The notes under the pieces: model-generated
Seen by the model: the letters and a program-made list of their open reading frames with translations, nothing else
Told to the model about the DNA's origin: nothing
Database searches by the model: none
Part shown: positions 26,536 to 36,525 of the stretch, one piece after another
Layout: each line of letters starts with the position of its first letter
How positions within the stretch are numbered: position 1 is the stretch's first letter
From: Zunongwangia mangrovi
GTDB lineage: Bacteria > Bacteroidota > Bacteroidia > Flavobacteriales > Flavobacteriaceae
Direction of reading: 5' to 3'
Assembly: GCF_900112105.1 (NCBI RefSeq)
Contig: NZ_FOKV01000003.1
Span: 417,285 to 481,284 of the forward strand
Length of the DNA: 64,000 bases
Position numbers and translations under genes: made by a program

Positions 26536-29500
26536 ATGACTAGAAATAACAAACTAACACCAAAGGTTAAACCTAGAGAAAACAAAAATGCAAAATCCAG
26601 AATTATTGCTGTAGGAGCTAGTGCTGGAGGTTTAGAAGCTTTAAAAGCATTTTTTAATGGTATTCCTGAAGAGGATAATAATACTTATGTGGTGATACAG
26701 CATCTTTCTCCAGATTACAAAAGTATGATGGGAGAATTACTTGCAAAATCAACTAAATTCCCAATCAAGCAAATAAAGGATGGAATGGAGATGGAAGAGA
26801 AGACCATTTATCTTATTCCTCCAAAATGTAATTTATTAGTTGATGATGGCTGTCTTAAGCTTGTAGAGAAACCAGAGCGTGCGCATCTAAACTTGCCTAT
26901 AGACATGTTTTTGGAGTCTCTTTCTCAATATCAAAAGGAAAAATCTGTGGCTGTTATACTAAGCGGTACAGGTAGTGATGGGACCAGAGGAATTAGAGCA
27001 ATTAAGGAAAAAGACGGCATGGTGATGGTGCAGGATCCTGAGCAGGCAAAATTCGATGGGATGCCGCAAAGTGCCATTCAAACCGGGCTTGTAGATTATA
27101 TTTTGCCAGTAGAAGAAATGGGCGAGGAGCTAAGAAAGTTTATTAACGCTCCGCTTGTTTTCGATATAGAAAATCATGACGTTGAATTTGATCAAAAAAC
27201 GATTTCTAAGATTCTTCATTTAATAGATGAAAAAACAGGTCTTGATTTTAGAGAATATAAGTATTCTACGTTAGCGAGAAGAGTAGCTAGAAGAGTGAAT
27301 GTTTGTGGTTGCAGTAGCTTAGAGGAATATTACGATATGTTACTTCATAACGATGAAGAAATTCCTATGCTATACAGGGAATTTTTAATTGGAGTAACTA
27401 ATTTCTTTAGAGATAAACGAGTTTGGGAAATTATTGCAGATGATCTAATTCCAGAACTTGTAGAGTCAAAAAAAGATAACGAGGTTCTTAAAATTTGGGA
27501 TGTAGGCTGTAGTACAGGAGAAGAGGCTTATTCTTTCGCCATGTTGCTTCATGAAGAAATGCAACGACAGGACAAAATGCTTGAAGTTAAGATCTTCGCT
27601 ACAGATATCTCTCAGGAACATTTAGATATTGGTAGTGCAGGAATATATTCAGAAAGTGTTGTAGCCAATGTTGAAGATAAATTTCTGAAGAAGTTTTTTA
27701 TCAAGAAACCAGAAGGTTATCAAATCGTAGAGAAAATTAGAAGAATGGTAATTTTCTCTAAACATAATATTATAAAAAATCCGCCATTTAGTAATATGGA
27801 TATGGTGGTTTGTCGTAACCTGCTTATTTATTTCCAGTCTACTATACAGAAGAAGACGATGGATGTGCTTCATTATGCACTTAAAGAATATGGTTTTCTT
27901 GTATTAGGTACCAGTGAAAGTGTTACGTCTCATAGAGATTCGTTTGAGGATATTAGTCGAAAATGGAAGATCTTTAGAAATGTTCATCCAAGATCGAGAA
28001 TTAGAACTCAAAATTTACGATCTACCACAGGAAGAACTCATGTCGATCAGGAAGAAAAACGCAGTTCATCACGCCGTAGTGATAATCGTACTTATAGTAA
28101 TAGCAAGCAAAAGTTTATAAACGAACTTAACGAAGCGATTATGCAGCAATTTGGAGCTGCAAGTGTATATGTAGATTCCGAATTCAATATCATGGAAGCG
28201 GTTGGTGAGTTTAGAAAATACGCTAATCTGCCGGTTTCAGGATTTACCACTAATCTAATCGAGATGCTTAATAAAGATCTTAAGCATGTCGTACAGTCTA
28301 CCACTAAAAAATCTGCCAAAGAGAAGAAAAGAGTGGTTTACCATGATGCAGTGGTAAAAGAAGGAGACGGATCTGTGATGAAATTAGATATTGTGGTGAA
28401 GCCTTTTAAACCGAAAAACCTTGATAACGAGAGTAATTTTGTATTGACTTTTATCGAAAAAGAGGTTAATGAAGAAGATACAATCGAGGTAGAGCAGGTA
28501 ACTATTAATGGTCGTACTCAAGAATATATTTCTGAGCTTGAAGAAGAATTGAAGAAAACCAAAGAAGAACTTCAAACTTCATTAGAAGAAATAGAAACCA
28601 GTAATGAAGAACTACAGGCAGCTAACGAAGAGCTTTTGGCTTCTAACGAAGAATTACAGAGTACCAATGAGGAACTTCAAAGTGTAAACGAAGAAATTAA
28701 TACGGTGAATGCTGAGAATATCCAGAAGATGGATGATCTTGCTCAGCTTAATGCCGATATGAATAACCTGCTTGAAAGTACTAATATTGGTACTATATTC
28801 TTAGATAGCGATCTTAGAATAAGAAAATTTACACCTGCAATTAAAAAGCACTTTAGTCTAATAAATAGTGATATAGGCAGGCCTATCGATAACTTCACTA
28901 CCAATTTTGGAGTAAATAGAGGGAAAGGTTTAGTAGATCGTTGTAATAAAGTGATGGAAACCGGGAAAATATTAGAGCGTAATATTCTTTCTAAAGAAGG
29001 AAGAAATTATCTGCAACGAATTTCCCCATTTAGAAATACTGAAGAAAATACAGAAGGTATCGTAATTACCTTTGTAGATATTGAATCACTTCAGAAGGCT
29101 AAAAACAAATTACTAGCTAGTGAAAGAAGATTTAAATCTTTCTACGAAGAAGATCCTGTTTTACACTTTAGTGTAGATCCAAAAACTTCAGAAATTGTAC
29201 AGTGTAACCAGGAAGCAGTAGAAAAACTGGAATACGATTCTAAAGAAGATATTATTGGCAAGCCGATTTTCGAGCTTTACGAAGACGAATCTAAATTAAG
29301 AGCCTTACGTCTTAATAAATTATTCCAGGAAAAAGGAGAGCTTAAGAACGTAGAGCAGGAAATGGTGACCAAGAACGGAAAGATAGTTCCGGTGATCATG
29401 AACTCTACTGTAGAGCTTGATGAAAATGGAAACGGAATTACCAATAGATTTACCTGTGTAGATATTTCAGAATTAAAACAGGTTCAGGACGAGTTGCAGC

Positions 29501-30195
29501 AACAAAAAAGAGACCTGCAAAGAGCTAATCACGATTTAGAACAATTCGTATCTATCTGTTCGCATGACCTTCAGGAGCCTTTAAGCACTATTAAATTTGG
29601 TAGTGATATCTTAGGAAAGATTTATTCAGATAAATTAGATCAAAAAGGAAAAGATTATATTCAGTATATCGACGAAGCTTCAGATCGTTTATCAGCACAG
29701 ATAAAAGCATTACTGGAGCATTCTCGTATTGGTAGAAACACCAAGAAAAAACTTGTCGACACCAGAGAATTGGTAGAGGTCGTAAAATACGATCTTACCA
29801 AGAGAATAAAAGATACTAAGGCGAAAGTTCATGTGGGAAGTTTGCCAAAATTAAAGGTTTTTGAAGTAGAGATGCGTCTTTTATTTCAAAATTTACTGAG
29901 CAATGCGCTAAAATATTGTGCAAAAGATAAGACTCCCGAAGTTCGAATTTCAGCTTATCAGGAAGATGAATATTGGGTATTCTCTATAATGGATAATGGT
30001 ATAGGAATTTCAGAAGAAGACCAAAAGAACATCTTTACGATATTTAATCGTGTACCAACTGAAGAGAAATATGAAGGAACAGGAGTAGGATTGGCACACG
30101 TACATAAAATTGTGCTATTGCACGGTGGTTCGATCTGGGTAGATTCGCAACCGGGAGTGGGTAGTACATTTTATTTCAAAATTAAAGCAAAGTAG
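26536..30195 (+). CDS. CheB-CheR-PAS hybrid histidine kinase
   Basis: A 1219-residue multidomain signalling protein. Residues about 22-185 are a CheB methylesterase with triad S29 (GASAGG), H56 and D148. About 205-460 are a CheR methyltransferase with the SAM loop WDVGCSTGEEA. A long coiled coil (about 650-725) repeats EELQxxNEEL. Two PAS modules follow, then an H-box CSHDLQEPL and an HATPase domain (DNGIGIS, GTGVGLAH). No receiver domain is present. CheB/CheR-PAS-kinase fusions are known outside chemotaxis operons, where their methylation role is unclear. The stop codon directly abuts the phytochrome ATG, so the two proteins are translationally coupled and probably act together. The ATG at 26536 is chosen over the TTG at 26497. 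Confidence 0.9.
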   Translation: MTRNNKLTPKVKPRENKNAKSRIIAVGASAGGLEALKAFFNGIPEEDNNTYVVIQHLSPDYKSMMGELLAKSTKFPIKQIKDGMEMEEKTIYLIPPKCNLLVDDGCLKLVEKPERAHLNLPIDMFLESLSQYQKEKSVAVILSGTGSDGTRGIRAIKEKDGMVMVQDPEQAKFDGMPQSAIQTGLVDYILPVEEMGEELRKFINAPLVFDIENHDVEFDQKTISKILHLIDEKTGLDFREYKYSTLARRVARRVNVCGCSSLEEYYDMLLHNDEEIPMLYREFLIGVTNFFRDKRVWEIIADDLIPELVESKKDNEVLKIWDVGCSTGEEAYSFAMLLHEEMQRQDKMLEVKIFATDISQEHLDIGSAGIYSESVVANVEDKFLKKFFIKKPEGYQIVEKIRRMVIFSKHNIIKNPPFSNMDMVVCRNLLIYFQSTIQKKTMDVLHYALKEYGFLVLGTSESVTSHRDSFEDISRKWKIFRNVHPRSRIRTQNLRSTTGRTHVDQEEKRSSSRRSDNRTYSNSKQKFINELNEAIMQQFGAASVYVDSEFNIMEAVGEFRKYANLPVSGFTTNLIEMLNKDLKHVVQSTTKKSAKEKKRVVYHDAVVKEGDGSVMKLDIVVKPFKPKNLDNESNFVLTFIEKEVNEEDTIEVEQVTINGRTQEYISELEEELKKTKEELQTSLEEIETSNEELQAANEELLASNEELQSTNEELQSVNEEINTVNAENIQKMDDLAQLNADMNNLLESTNIGTIFLDSDLRIRKFTPAIKKHFSLINSDIGRPIDNFTTNFGVNRGKGLVDRCNKVMETGKILERNILSKEGRNYLQRISPFRNTEENTEGIVITFVDIESLQKAKNKLLASERRFKSFYEEDPVLHFSVDPKTSEIVQCNQEAVEKLEYDSKEDIIGKPIFELYEDESKLRALRLNKLFQEKGELKNVEQEMVTKNGKIVPVIMNSTVELDENGNGITNRFTCVDISELKQVQDELQQQKRDLQRANHDLEQFVSICSHDLQEPLSTIKFGSDILGKIYSDKLDQKGKDYIQYIDEASDRLSAQIKALLEHSRIGRNTKKKLVDTRELVEVVKYDLTKRIKDTKAKVHVGSLPKLKVFEVEMRLLFQNLLSNALKYCAKDKTPEVRISAYQEDEYWVFSIMDNGIGISEEDQKNIFTIFNRVPTEEKYEGTGVGLAHVHKIVLLHGGSIWVDSQPGVGSTFYFKIKAK

Positions 30196-32421
30196 ATGAG
30201 TAAAACCGCATATAGCGAACAAGAAGTAAATATCACAAATTGCGACAGGGAGCCTATTCATATTATAGGTAAAGCTCAGGAACATGGTGTAATCGTTGTT
30301 TGTGATTTAAATTCTTTCAATGTTTCGCAATGCAGTGAAAATATTGAAAATATTCTGGGAATTTCCCATATTGAAGTTTTAGGTAAACCTTTAAAGCAGG
30401 TTTTATCTAAAAAAGTAGCAAAATCTTTTAAAAAGAAGTTTAAGAACGAAGACTCTTTATTACCCGAAAAATTAAAGATCGGGGAACAAAAGTTTTTATG
30501 TATTCCTTCGATTTCTGGTGAGCATCTTATTATAGACGTAGAGCCTTCAGGAAAGTCATTAGATCCAGTTCATTTTCAGGAACAATTAACCAAGATCTTA
30601 ACCGAACTTGACGAATCTGAATCTGTAAACGATATGTGCCAGCAAGCTGCTTTGCTTGTTAAACACTTATTCGATTACGATCGAATCATGATCTATAAGT
30701 TTGACGAAGAATGGAATGGAGAAGTTGTTGCTGAAGTAAAAGAACCAGAATTAGACAGCTGGTTAGGTTTGCATTATCCAGCTACCGATATTCCTAAACC
30801 TGCGAGAGAAATTTTTATGAAGCAGGGAGTAAGAATTATTAGTGATGTAAATTACAGGGCATCGCCTATTAATCCAGAAATTTCGCCTGTAACCGGGCGG
30901 CCATTGGATATTTCAACCTCAGAGTTACGAGCTGTTTCTCCAATTCATATCGAATATTTACAGAATATGAAAGTTGGAGCTTCTCTAACTGCAGCGATCG
31001 TGCTAAACGGCGAGCTTTGGGGATTGGTTGCCTGTCATCATTATTCACCAAAATTTATAAACTACCACCAAAGGCAATCTTGTTTGTTTTTAACGCAAGT
31101 TTTTTCAAATAAACTGGCACTTAAAACAACCAAAACTTTTTTAGAAAACACTTCGAAGTCTGATGAGGTTAGGAAAAAGCTAGTCTTACAAATGACTTCG
31201 ATACGAAGTATTGAAGAAGCGCTTTATCGTTTCGATCCAAAATTCACAGATCTAATTAAATGCGGTGGTGGAGCATTGGTGATGGACGGAGAAATTTGTC
31301 TTTCAGGAGAAACTCCTAAAAAAGCTGAAATTAAGCAATTATGCGATGAATTTTTAGCTGAAAAAGAAGTGTATTTTTCTACAAAATCGCTCTCTGCAGT
31401 GTACCCAAAAGCAGCAGCTTTTAAAAATATAGCATCGGGAATTCTAAGTGTACAAATAAGTGAGCAGGATGCTAACTATATCATGTGGTTTAGGCCAGAA
31501 GCCAAGGAAACGGTGAACTGGGGAGGAAACCCAGAAAAGAATGGCTTTGTAAAAGATGGTATAGAATATCTAACGCCAAGAAAATCTTTTGAACGCTGGA
31601 CAGAGAAGAAAAATGGTGTAGCAAAACCCTGGCAGGATTATGATCTAGAAGCGGTAAGCAGTTTAAGAGAAAGTATCGTCCATATTTTGGTAAAGCAACA
31701 AAAGGATAAAATTGATAGTCTAAACGACCAGTTATTAGATGCTAATAAAGAGTTAGAAACCTTTAGTTATAGTGTGTCTCACGATTTAAGAGCTCCGCTT
31801 CGCGGTATCGATGGTTATGCCAGGATTTTACAAGATCATTATATAGATAGGTTAGACGATTACAGTCAAAAAGCCGTAAAGACCATTGTTAGATCAGCTT
31901 CAGAAATGGATACACTTATAGACGATATTTTATCATACTCTAAAGTAGGGCAAACACAATTGACTAAGCAGGTGTTATCGATGAAACAAATTGTAGAAAA
32001 TGCTCTCGATTCTCAAAATGCAGAAAGTAATTATCCAAAAACAACTATAAAAGTTGCAGAGAAATTACCAAAAATCGTTGGAGACCGTAGGATGCTTTCT
32101 CAGTTGGTAAATAACCTGATTAGTAATGCTTTAAAGTATAGCGGCAAAAAAGAGCAACCTTCAGTGGAAATAGGTTTTAAAAACGAAAACGACCAAACAG
32201 TTTACTTCATCAAAGACAATGGCGTGGGGTTTGATCCCTTACATAAAGACAAAATTTTTGAAGTATTTTCACGAGTGGCTACAGAAGATTTTAAAGGCTC
32301 TGGAATAGGACTTTCGATCGCTAAAAAAGTGGTAGATAAGCATAAGGGTGAGATATGGGTAGAAACAACTCCTGGAGAGGGTTCAACTTTCTATTTTAGC
32401 CTGCCAGACATGGAAGAATAA
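30196..32421 (+). CDS. bphP: Bacteriophytochrome histidine kinase
   Basis: A 741-residue red/far-red photoreceptor. The biliverdin-attachment cysteine is C16 in TNCDREPIH. PAS and GAF domains follow, with the chromophore-pocket motif HYPATDIPKPAR (canonical PASDIP, here T for S) and the SPIHIEYLQNM histidine. The PHY domain has the tongue motifs MWFRPE, WGG and PRKSF. The C-terminus is a HisKA (SHDLRAPLRG) and HATPase (DNGVGFDP, GSGIGLS) pair. All residues needed for a photoactive kinase are present. A heme oxygenase two genes downstream supplies biliverdin. It begins on the base after the preceding stop codon. Confidence 0.96.
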   Translation: MSKTAYSEQEVNITNCDREPIHIIGKAQEHGVIVVCDLNSFNVSQCSENIENILGISHIEVLGKPLKQVLSKKVAKSFKKKFKNEDSLLPEKLKIGEQKFLCIPSISGEHLIIDVEPSGKSLDPVHFQEQLTKILTELDESESVNDMCQQAALLVKHLFDYDRIMIYKFDEEWNGEVVAEVKEPELDSWLGLHYPATDIPKPAREIFMKQGVRIISDVNYRASPINPEISPVTGRPLDISTSELRAVSPIHIEYLQNMKVGASLTAAIVLNGELWGLVACHHYSPKFINYHQRQSCLFLTQVFSNKLALKTTKTFLENTSKSDEVRKKLVLQMTSIRSIEEALYRFDPKFTDLIKCGGGALVMDGEICLSGETPKKAEIKQLCDEFLAEKEVYFSTKSLSAVYPKAAAFKNIASGILSVQISEQDANYIMWFRPEAKETVNWGGNPEKNGFVKDGIEYLTPRKSFERWTEKKNGVAKPWQDYDLEAVSSLRESIVHILVKQQKDKIDSLNDQLLDANKELETFSYSVSHDLRAPLRGIDGYARILQDHYIDRLDDYSQKAVKTIVRSASEMDTLIDDILSYSKVGQTQLTKQVLSMKQIVENALDSQNAESNYPKTTIKVAEKLPKIVGDRRMLSQLVNNLISNALKYSGKKEQPSVEIGFKNENDQTVYFIKDNGVGFDPLHKDKIFEVFSRVATEDFKGSGIGLSIAKKVVDKHKGEIWVETTPGEGSTFYFSLPDMEE

Positions 32422-32476
32422 GGGATAGATTAAAAATTTATTTTGTATTTTTCGGCCACCAAACCAAACTAACTAG

Positions 32477-33043
32477 ATGATAAAGACTGCACTTAAGATA
32501 TTGCTGGTAGAGGATTATGACGTCGATGCCGATCTTATCACTATGCAAATTCAGAAAATCGTAGAGAATCCTGAAGTAAAGATTGTAGATAATGTAGAAG
32601 ATTGTAAGGATAAATTACACAATTTCGTGCCAGATGTTGTGTTATCCGATTATAATCTGCCAACTTGTACTGGTCTGGATATTCTTCAAGTTGTAAAGCA
32701 ATTTGATGATAACTTGCCATTTATATTCGTTACCGGGACAATAGATGATGACGAACTTGCGGCAAATACAATTTTATCTGGAGCCTCTGGATTTATTCTG
32801 AAAAAGCACATGAATACTCTTGGTGAAAAATTGAAACCATTACTTAAAAAAGTGGTGTTCAATATGCTGGAGAAAGAAGAGCTTCGCGAAAAAATACGTC
32901 GAAATAAGATTGCGGTAAATCAAATCTATCAATATCTAGACGATATTAATGCTGAAAATGAAGAGCAACGAATAAGTCTTAATAAAATTCGTGCGAATAT
33001 AGAAAGCATAACATTAGAGAAGAATGATGCTGCAGACGCTTAG
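32477..33043 (+). CDS. Response regulator of the phytochrome operon
   Basis: A 188-residue protein: a receiver domain (residues about 6-125) with acidic E12/D13, phospho-acceptor D58 in LSDYNLP, T86 in FVTGT and K109 or K110 in ILKKHM, followed by a 60-residue helical, coiled-coil-like tail. No DNA-binding or enzymatic output is visible. It lies 55 bp after bphP and overlaps the heme oxygenase gene by 20 bp, so it is the natural phosphate acceptor of BphP and perhaps of the CheB-CheR kinase too. How the signal leaves the pathway is not encoded here. Confidence 0.9.
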   Translation: MIKTALKILLVEDYDVDADLITMQIQKIVENPEVKIVDNVEDCKDKLHNFVPDVVLSDYNLPTCTGLDILQVVKQFDDNLPFIFVTGTIDDDELAANTILSGASGFILKKHMNTLGEKLKPLLKKVVFNMLEKEELREKIRRNKIAVNQIYQYLDDINAENEEQRISLNKIRANIESITLEKNDAADA

Positions 33044-33590
33044 AGAACAAACAGCTACACTACATAAAGAAATCGAAAAAGATAATACTGCGGGTTTAAT
33101 CATGGATCACAGTATTACTCTTGAAGAATATAAATTGCTATTGCTTCAAAACTATTTGGCTTATAAAATAGTTGAAGACGAAATTAAGCAATTTGAGCCT
33201 GAATTTTCTACAGATAAAAGTGAAAGACTAGCTGAGGATCTCAATGCACTAAATATCGATTTTTCTTCGCCTTTAGTACAGTTCGAGAATCAATTTCATT
33301 GTAAGGATAAGATTGAAGCTTTGGGAGCTGCGTATGTTTTAGAAGGTTCTGCAATGGGCGGAATGCTTATCGCGAAAGAACTTCAAAATTGTACAAAATT
33401 AGCTTCAATTTCTACACATCATTTCTTTAACGGAGATCGTAAAAATGTGCAGGGTTGGAAGGAGTTTATGAAAAGAGTGAATGCCAGGGAGTTTTCAGAA
33501 GAAGAAATTCAGAAAGCAACACTTAAAGCTCAGGAAACCTTTAGATTTTTTGGAAAGATCTTTGAGTATCAGCCACAATTTTCAGCTTAA
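33024..33590 (+). CDS. bphO: Biliverdin-producing heme oxygenase
   Basis: A 188-residue heme oxygenase of the bacterial BphO/HO type. The likely proximal heme ligand is H14 or H15 in ATLHKEIE, and the distal glycine-rich helix is GAAYVLEGSAMGG (about residues 97-109). It opens heme to biliverdin, the chromophore of the phytochrome encoded upstream. Two ATGs (33024 and 33027) are adjacent. The 20-bp overlap with the response regulator gene shows coupling. It is the last gene of the light-sensing operon. Confidence 0.92.
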   Translation: MMLQTLREQTATLHKEIEKDNTAGLIMDHSITLEEYKLLLLQNYLAYKIVEDEIKQFEPEFSTDKSERLAEDLNALNIDFSSPLVQFENQFHCKDKIEALGAAYVLEGSAMGGMLIAKELQNCTKLASISTHHFFNGDRKNVQGWKEFMKRVNAREFSEEEIQKATLKAQETFRFFGKIFEYQPQFSA

Positions 33591-33626
33591 ATAGAATAAT
33601 TTCTTTCAAATAATATACAATTTGAC

Positions 33627-33660
33627 TAGGTTTAGGTTTTCGATTATATTCCTAAACCTA
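33627..33660 (+). promoter_or_regulatory. 10-bp inverted repeat abutting the ggt start codon
   Basis: TAGGTTTAGG (33627-33636) and CCTAAACCTA (33651-33660) pair perfectly around a 14-nt loop. The last base of the right arm is the A of the ggt ATG. It could sequester the start codon in mRNA, act as an operator, or be part of the 3' end of the preceding operon. There is no T-run, so it is not an obvious terminator. Confidence 0.5.
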
Positions 33661-35381
33661 TGAAAAAAATCTATACCCCACTATTTCTTATTATTGTATG
33701 TTTTGCGCCATTATTTTCAACTTTCGCGCAAAGCGGTCGTATTCCTGTTTCTTCAGAAAAAGGGATCGTTACCAGTAGTCATAAACTCGCTTCCCAGGCG
33801 GGAGCGCAGATTCTTAGTGATGGCGGTAATGCCGTTGATGCTTCCATTGCAACCGCGTTTGCACTTGCGGTAACTTTACCTTCTGCCGGAAATATTGGTG
33901 GTGGTGGATTTTTGGTGTATCGTGGTGAAGACGGTACAGAAACTACTTTCAATTTTAGGGAAAAAGCACCTTTAGCAGCTACAGAAACCATGTATCTTGG
34001 GGAAGATGGCAAAGTAAAAGACAATTCCAATCATGACGGATTGTTAGCGGTTGGCGTTCCGGGAACGGTTGCTGGACTTTATAAAGTACATCAAAAATTT
34101 GGAAAATTAGATTGGAAAGATCTTTTAAAACCTGCATTGAAATTAGCAAAAAAGGGATATCCGGTAAGTGAAGATATGCAGTGGTTTTTTAAGTGGGTTA
34201 AGGAACACAAAGATGATTACGCAAGTACTGCAGAGATATTTTTGAAAGAGGATGGGAGTCTTTATAAGAATGGCGAAATTCTGGTTCAGAAGGATTTATA
34301 TAAGACCTTAAAACGAATTCAAAAGCATGGACCAGATGGGTTTTATAAAGGCAAAACAGCCGAATTGTTGGCCGATTTTATGGCAAAGAATGGCGGAATT
34401 ATTACTGAAGAAGATCTTGCTAAATATGAAGCTGAAGAAATGAAGCCCATCAAAGGAACTTATCGTGGTTACGATATTATTGGAATGCCACCACCAAGTT
34501 CTGGCGGAGTTGCGGTAGTAGAAATGCTGAATATCCTTGAGGGCTACGATATGGCTGAATTTGGACAAAATTCGGCTACTTCTTTACATTTAATTACTGA
34601 AGCGATGCGCCGCGCTTTTGCAGATCGTGCGATGTATTTAGGAGATACCAACTTTAATCCTAATATGCCTTTAGAAGAACTGACTTCTAAAAATTATGCT
34701 GAAAAACTTCGAAAATCGATTTTGATGGATGGAGCTTCAGAGAGTGATTCGGCTAATTTTAATAAAGCGCATTTAAAATATGAGAGTAAAGAAACCACAC
34801 ATTTATCTGTTGTAGATAAAGAAGGCAATGCGGTTTCGCTTACTTATACTTTAGAGCAAAGTTACGGTTCTAAGTATGTGGTAGAAGGAGCAGGATTTTT
34901 ACTGAATAACGAAATGGGAGATTTTAATCCAATTCCGGGCTACACAAATTCAAGAGGTTTAATTGGTACAGATCCAAATTTGATCGCTCCTGAAAAAAGA
35001 ATGCTTTCCAGTATGAGTCCGGTGATTGTCGCAAAAGACGGAAAAACCGTACTAGCAATTGGCAGCCCGGGTGGTAGGACGATCATTAACACCGTGCTTC
35101 AGGTTATTTTGAATACCATAGATTACGATCTGGATATTGCCAAAGCGATAGAGTCGCCAAGAATTCATCATCAATGGTTGCCTGATATTACTTATTTTGA
35201 AGAATGGGGATTTTCTCCAGATACTAAAAGAATTTACGAAGAAATGGGACATAAAACCGGCACAAGAAGCAGCCAGGGTAGAGCGATGGGAATTTTTATC
35301 GATCCTGAAACCGGAATGCGTTATGGCGCGGCAGATTCCAGAAGTTATAGCGGTGGAGCAGTAGCAGAAATGGAAGATTAA
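33660..35381 (+). CDS. ggt: Gamma-glutamyltransferase
   Basis: A 573-residue N-terminal-nucleophile hydrolase that cleaves gamma-glutamyl bonds of glutathione in the periplasm. A signal peptide ends near STFAQS. The autoprocessing site and catalytic threonine is T379 in KETTHLSVVD, starting the small subunit. The glycine-rich PPPSSGGVA and LGSPGG-like AIGSPGGRTII loops are present. Full length for the family. It starts within an inverted repeat and is separated by 69 bp from the heme oxygenase gene. No functional link to light sensing is evident. Confidence 0.95.
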   Translation: MKKIYTPLFLIIVCFAPLFSTFAQSGRIPVSSEKGIVTSSHKLASQAGAQILSDGGNAVDASIATAFALAVTLPSAGNIGGGGFLVYRGEDGTETTFNFREKAPLAATETMYLGEDGKVKDNSNHDGLLAVGVPGTVAGLYKVHQKFGKLDWKDLLKPALKLAKKGYPVSEDMQWFFKWVKEHKDDYASTAEIFLKEDGSLYKNGEILVQKDLYKTLKRIQKHGPDGFYKGKTAELLADFMAKNGGIITEEDLAKYEAEEMKPIKGTYRGYDIIGMPPPSSGGVAVVEMLNILEGYDMAEFGQNSATSLHLITEAMRRAFADRAMYLGDTNFNPNMPLEELTSKNYAEKLRKSILMDGASESDSANFNKAHLKYESKETTHLSVVDKEGNAVSLTYTLEQSYGSKYVVEGAGFLLNNEMGDFNPIPGYTNSRGLIGTDPNLIAPEKRMLSSMSPVIVAKDGKTVLAIGSPGGRTIINTVLQVILNTIDYDLDIAKAIESPRIHHQWLPDITYFEEWGFSPDTKRIYEEMGHKTGTRSSQGRAMGIFIDPETGMRYGAADSRSYSGGAVAEMED

Positions 35382-35467
35382 GTTTATTGAAAGCTAATCT
35401 TATTTGATAATGTGAGTAATTAACGCAACCATTTTTAAATTGATGCATCTACTAAGAAACAAACTCA

Positions 35468-35986
35468 ATGAAAAAATTTTTATTTTCTTTTGTTCTAGTG
35501 TTATCCATTTTGTCATGTTCAACAGATGATCGCACCTTAACTGCAGATGCTCAAAAAGTTGATAAAGTTATTTTTGGAGGAATATATGGAATGTGTGGAG
35601 GAGACTGCAGGGATCTATATATGATAAATGAAAATGGCTTATATAAAGATGCAGATAGTGAAGCGGATGAATATGGAGAATGGTCAAATACGACATTTAA
35701 TGAAAAATTAAATTCTGAAATGTTTAATAATACTTCGGACTTATTGGATATACCTTCCGAAATTTTAGAAGAGGGTTTAACTCAGGAAGACTTAGTTCAA
35801 TCCTGGGCAGATCTTGATTACTACATCTACGTTGAAAAGGATGGGAAATCAGAAGAATTCATTTTAGATCACATTCATAAAAATGCCAGCCCTGCTGCAA
35901 AGGCTTATTTTAAAAAATTCCTTGAAAGCTATAAAGAATTAGGTGGATATATGATAGATACAACAAACATCGAGAAATATTATTGA
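35468..35986 (+). CDS. Hypothetical lipoprotein
   Basis: A 172-residue protein with a lipoprotein signal ending in the lipobox LSCS (Cys17), followed by Ser-Thr-Asp-Asp, a common Bacteroidetes tether. The mature part is acidic and has a short Cys-containing segment GMCGGDC near residues 42-48 that could form a disulfide. The family is not recognised and no enzyme motif is visible. It lies 86 bp after ggt in the same direction but likely has its own promoter. Confidence 0.7.
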   Translation: MKKFLFSFVLVLSILSCSTDDRTLTADAQKVDKVIFGGIYGMCGGDCRDLYMINENGLYKDADSEADEYGEWSNTTFNEKLNSEMFNNTSDLLDIPSEILEEGLTQEDLVQSWADLDYYIYVEKDGKSEEFILDHIHKNASPAAKAYFKKFLESYKELGGYMIDTTNIEKYY

Positions 35987-36144
35987 TGTGTATAACTAAT
36001 CCTATCTTACGATAAATAATTCGACGAATTTTGAAAATAGCATAGTGTAAATCAAAACAATACTAAACCAACAAACTTACGTTTCTTACTTCTCCCAACT
36101 AGCAAAGATCAAAACCAAAGGTGTGCATAATTCATGGCGGATGG

Positions 36145-36372
36145 ATGAATATCATTAATCTTAATGATGAAGGTAGAATAAGTGAATATCTGGGATTAGG
36201 AGTTTTTACACTATCTATACTTGTAAATATTATCTTGTTTTTTCTGGTTTATAATATTTCAGTCAAGTATAAATTAGATTGGAAATTTAATTTATGGACA
36301 ACTTTAATTATAATGGTTATTAGTTCAATCTTGATATTGTCAGACCAAATCCTTCATATTCGAATTCTCTAA
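36145..36372 (+). CDS. Possible small membrane protein
   Basis: A 75-residue ORF from ATG 36145 with two hydrophobic segments (about residues 15-37 and 50-68) and a basic loop between. The frame is also open from GTG 36121. Hydrophobicity and length suit a real two-helix membrane protein, but no family is recognised and the RBS is unremarkable. The flanks (35987-36144, 36373-36525) show no other gene. Confidence 0.4.
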   Translation: MNIINLNDEGRISEYLGLGVFTLSILVNIILFFLVYNISVKYKLDWKFNLWTTLIIMVISSILILSDQILHIRIL

Positions 36373-36525
36373 AATTGAAAAATATGCACAACAGCATTTA
36401 ATCGCAATTAGTAGGAAACTTTTAGATGTATAAATATTCGTTTCAAAAAGGCAAGCAATAAATGAATGTTCTGAAGCTTAGATATAGAAATAATTCAGTA
36501 TAAATAAAACTCAATATTAGTAATT

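Noticed and set aside
33627..33660. Rho-independent terminator of the phytochrome operon
   Set aside because: There is no T-run and the 3' arm ends in the ggt start codon, so a regulatory reading fits better.
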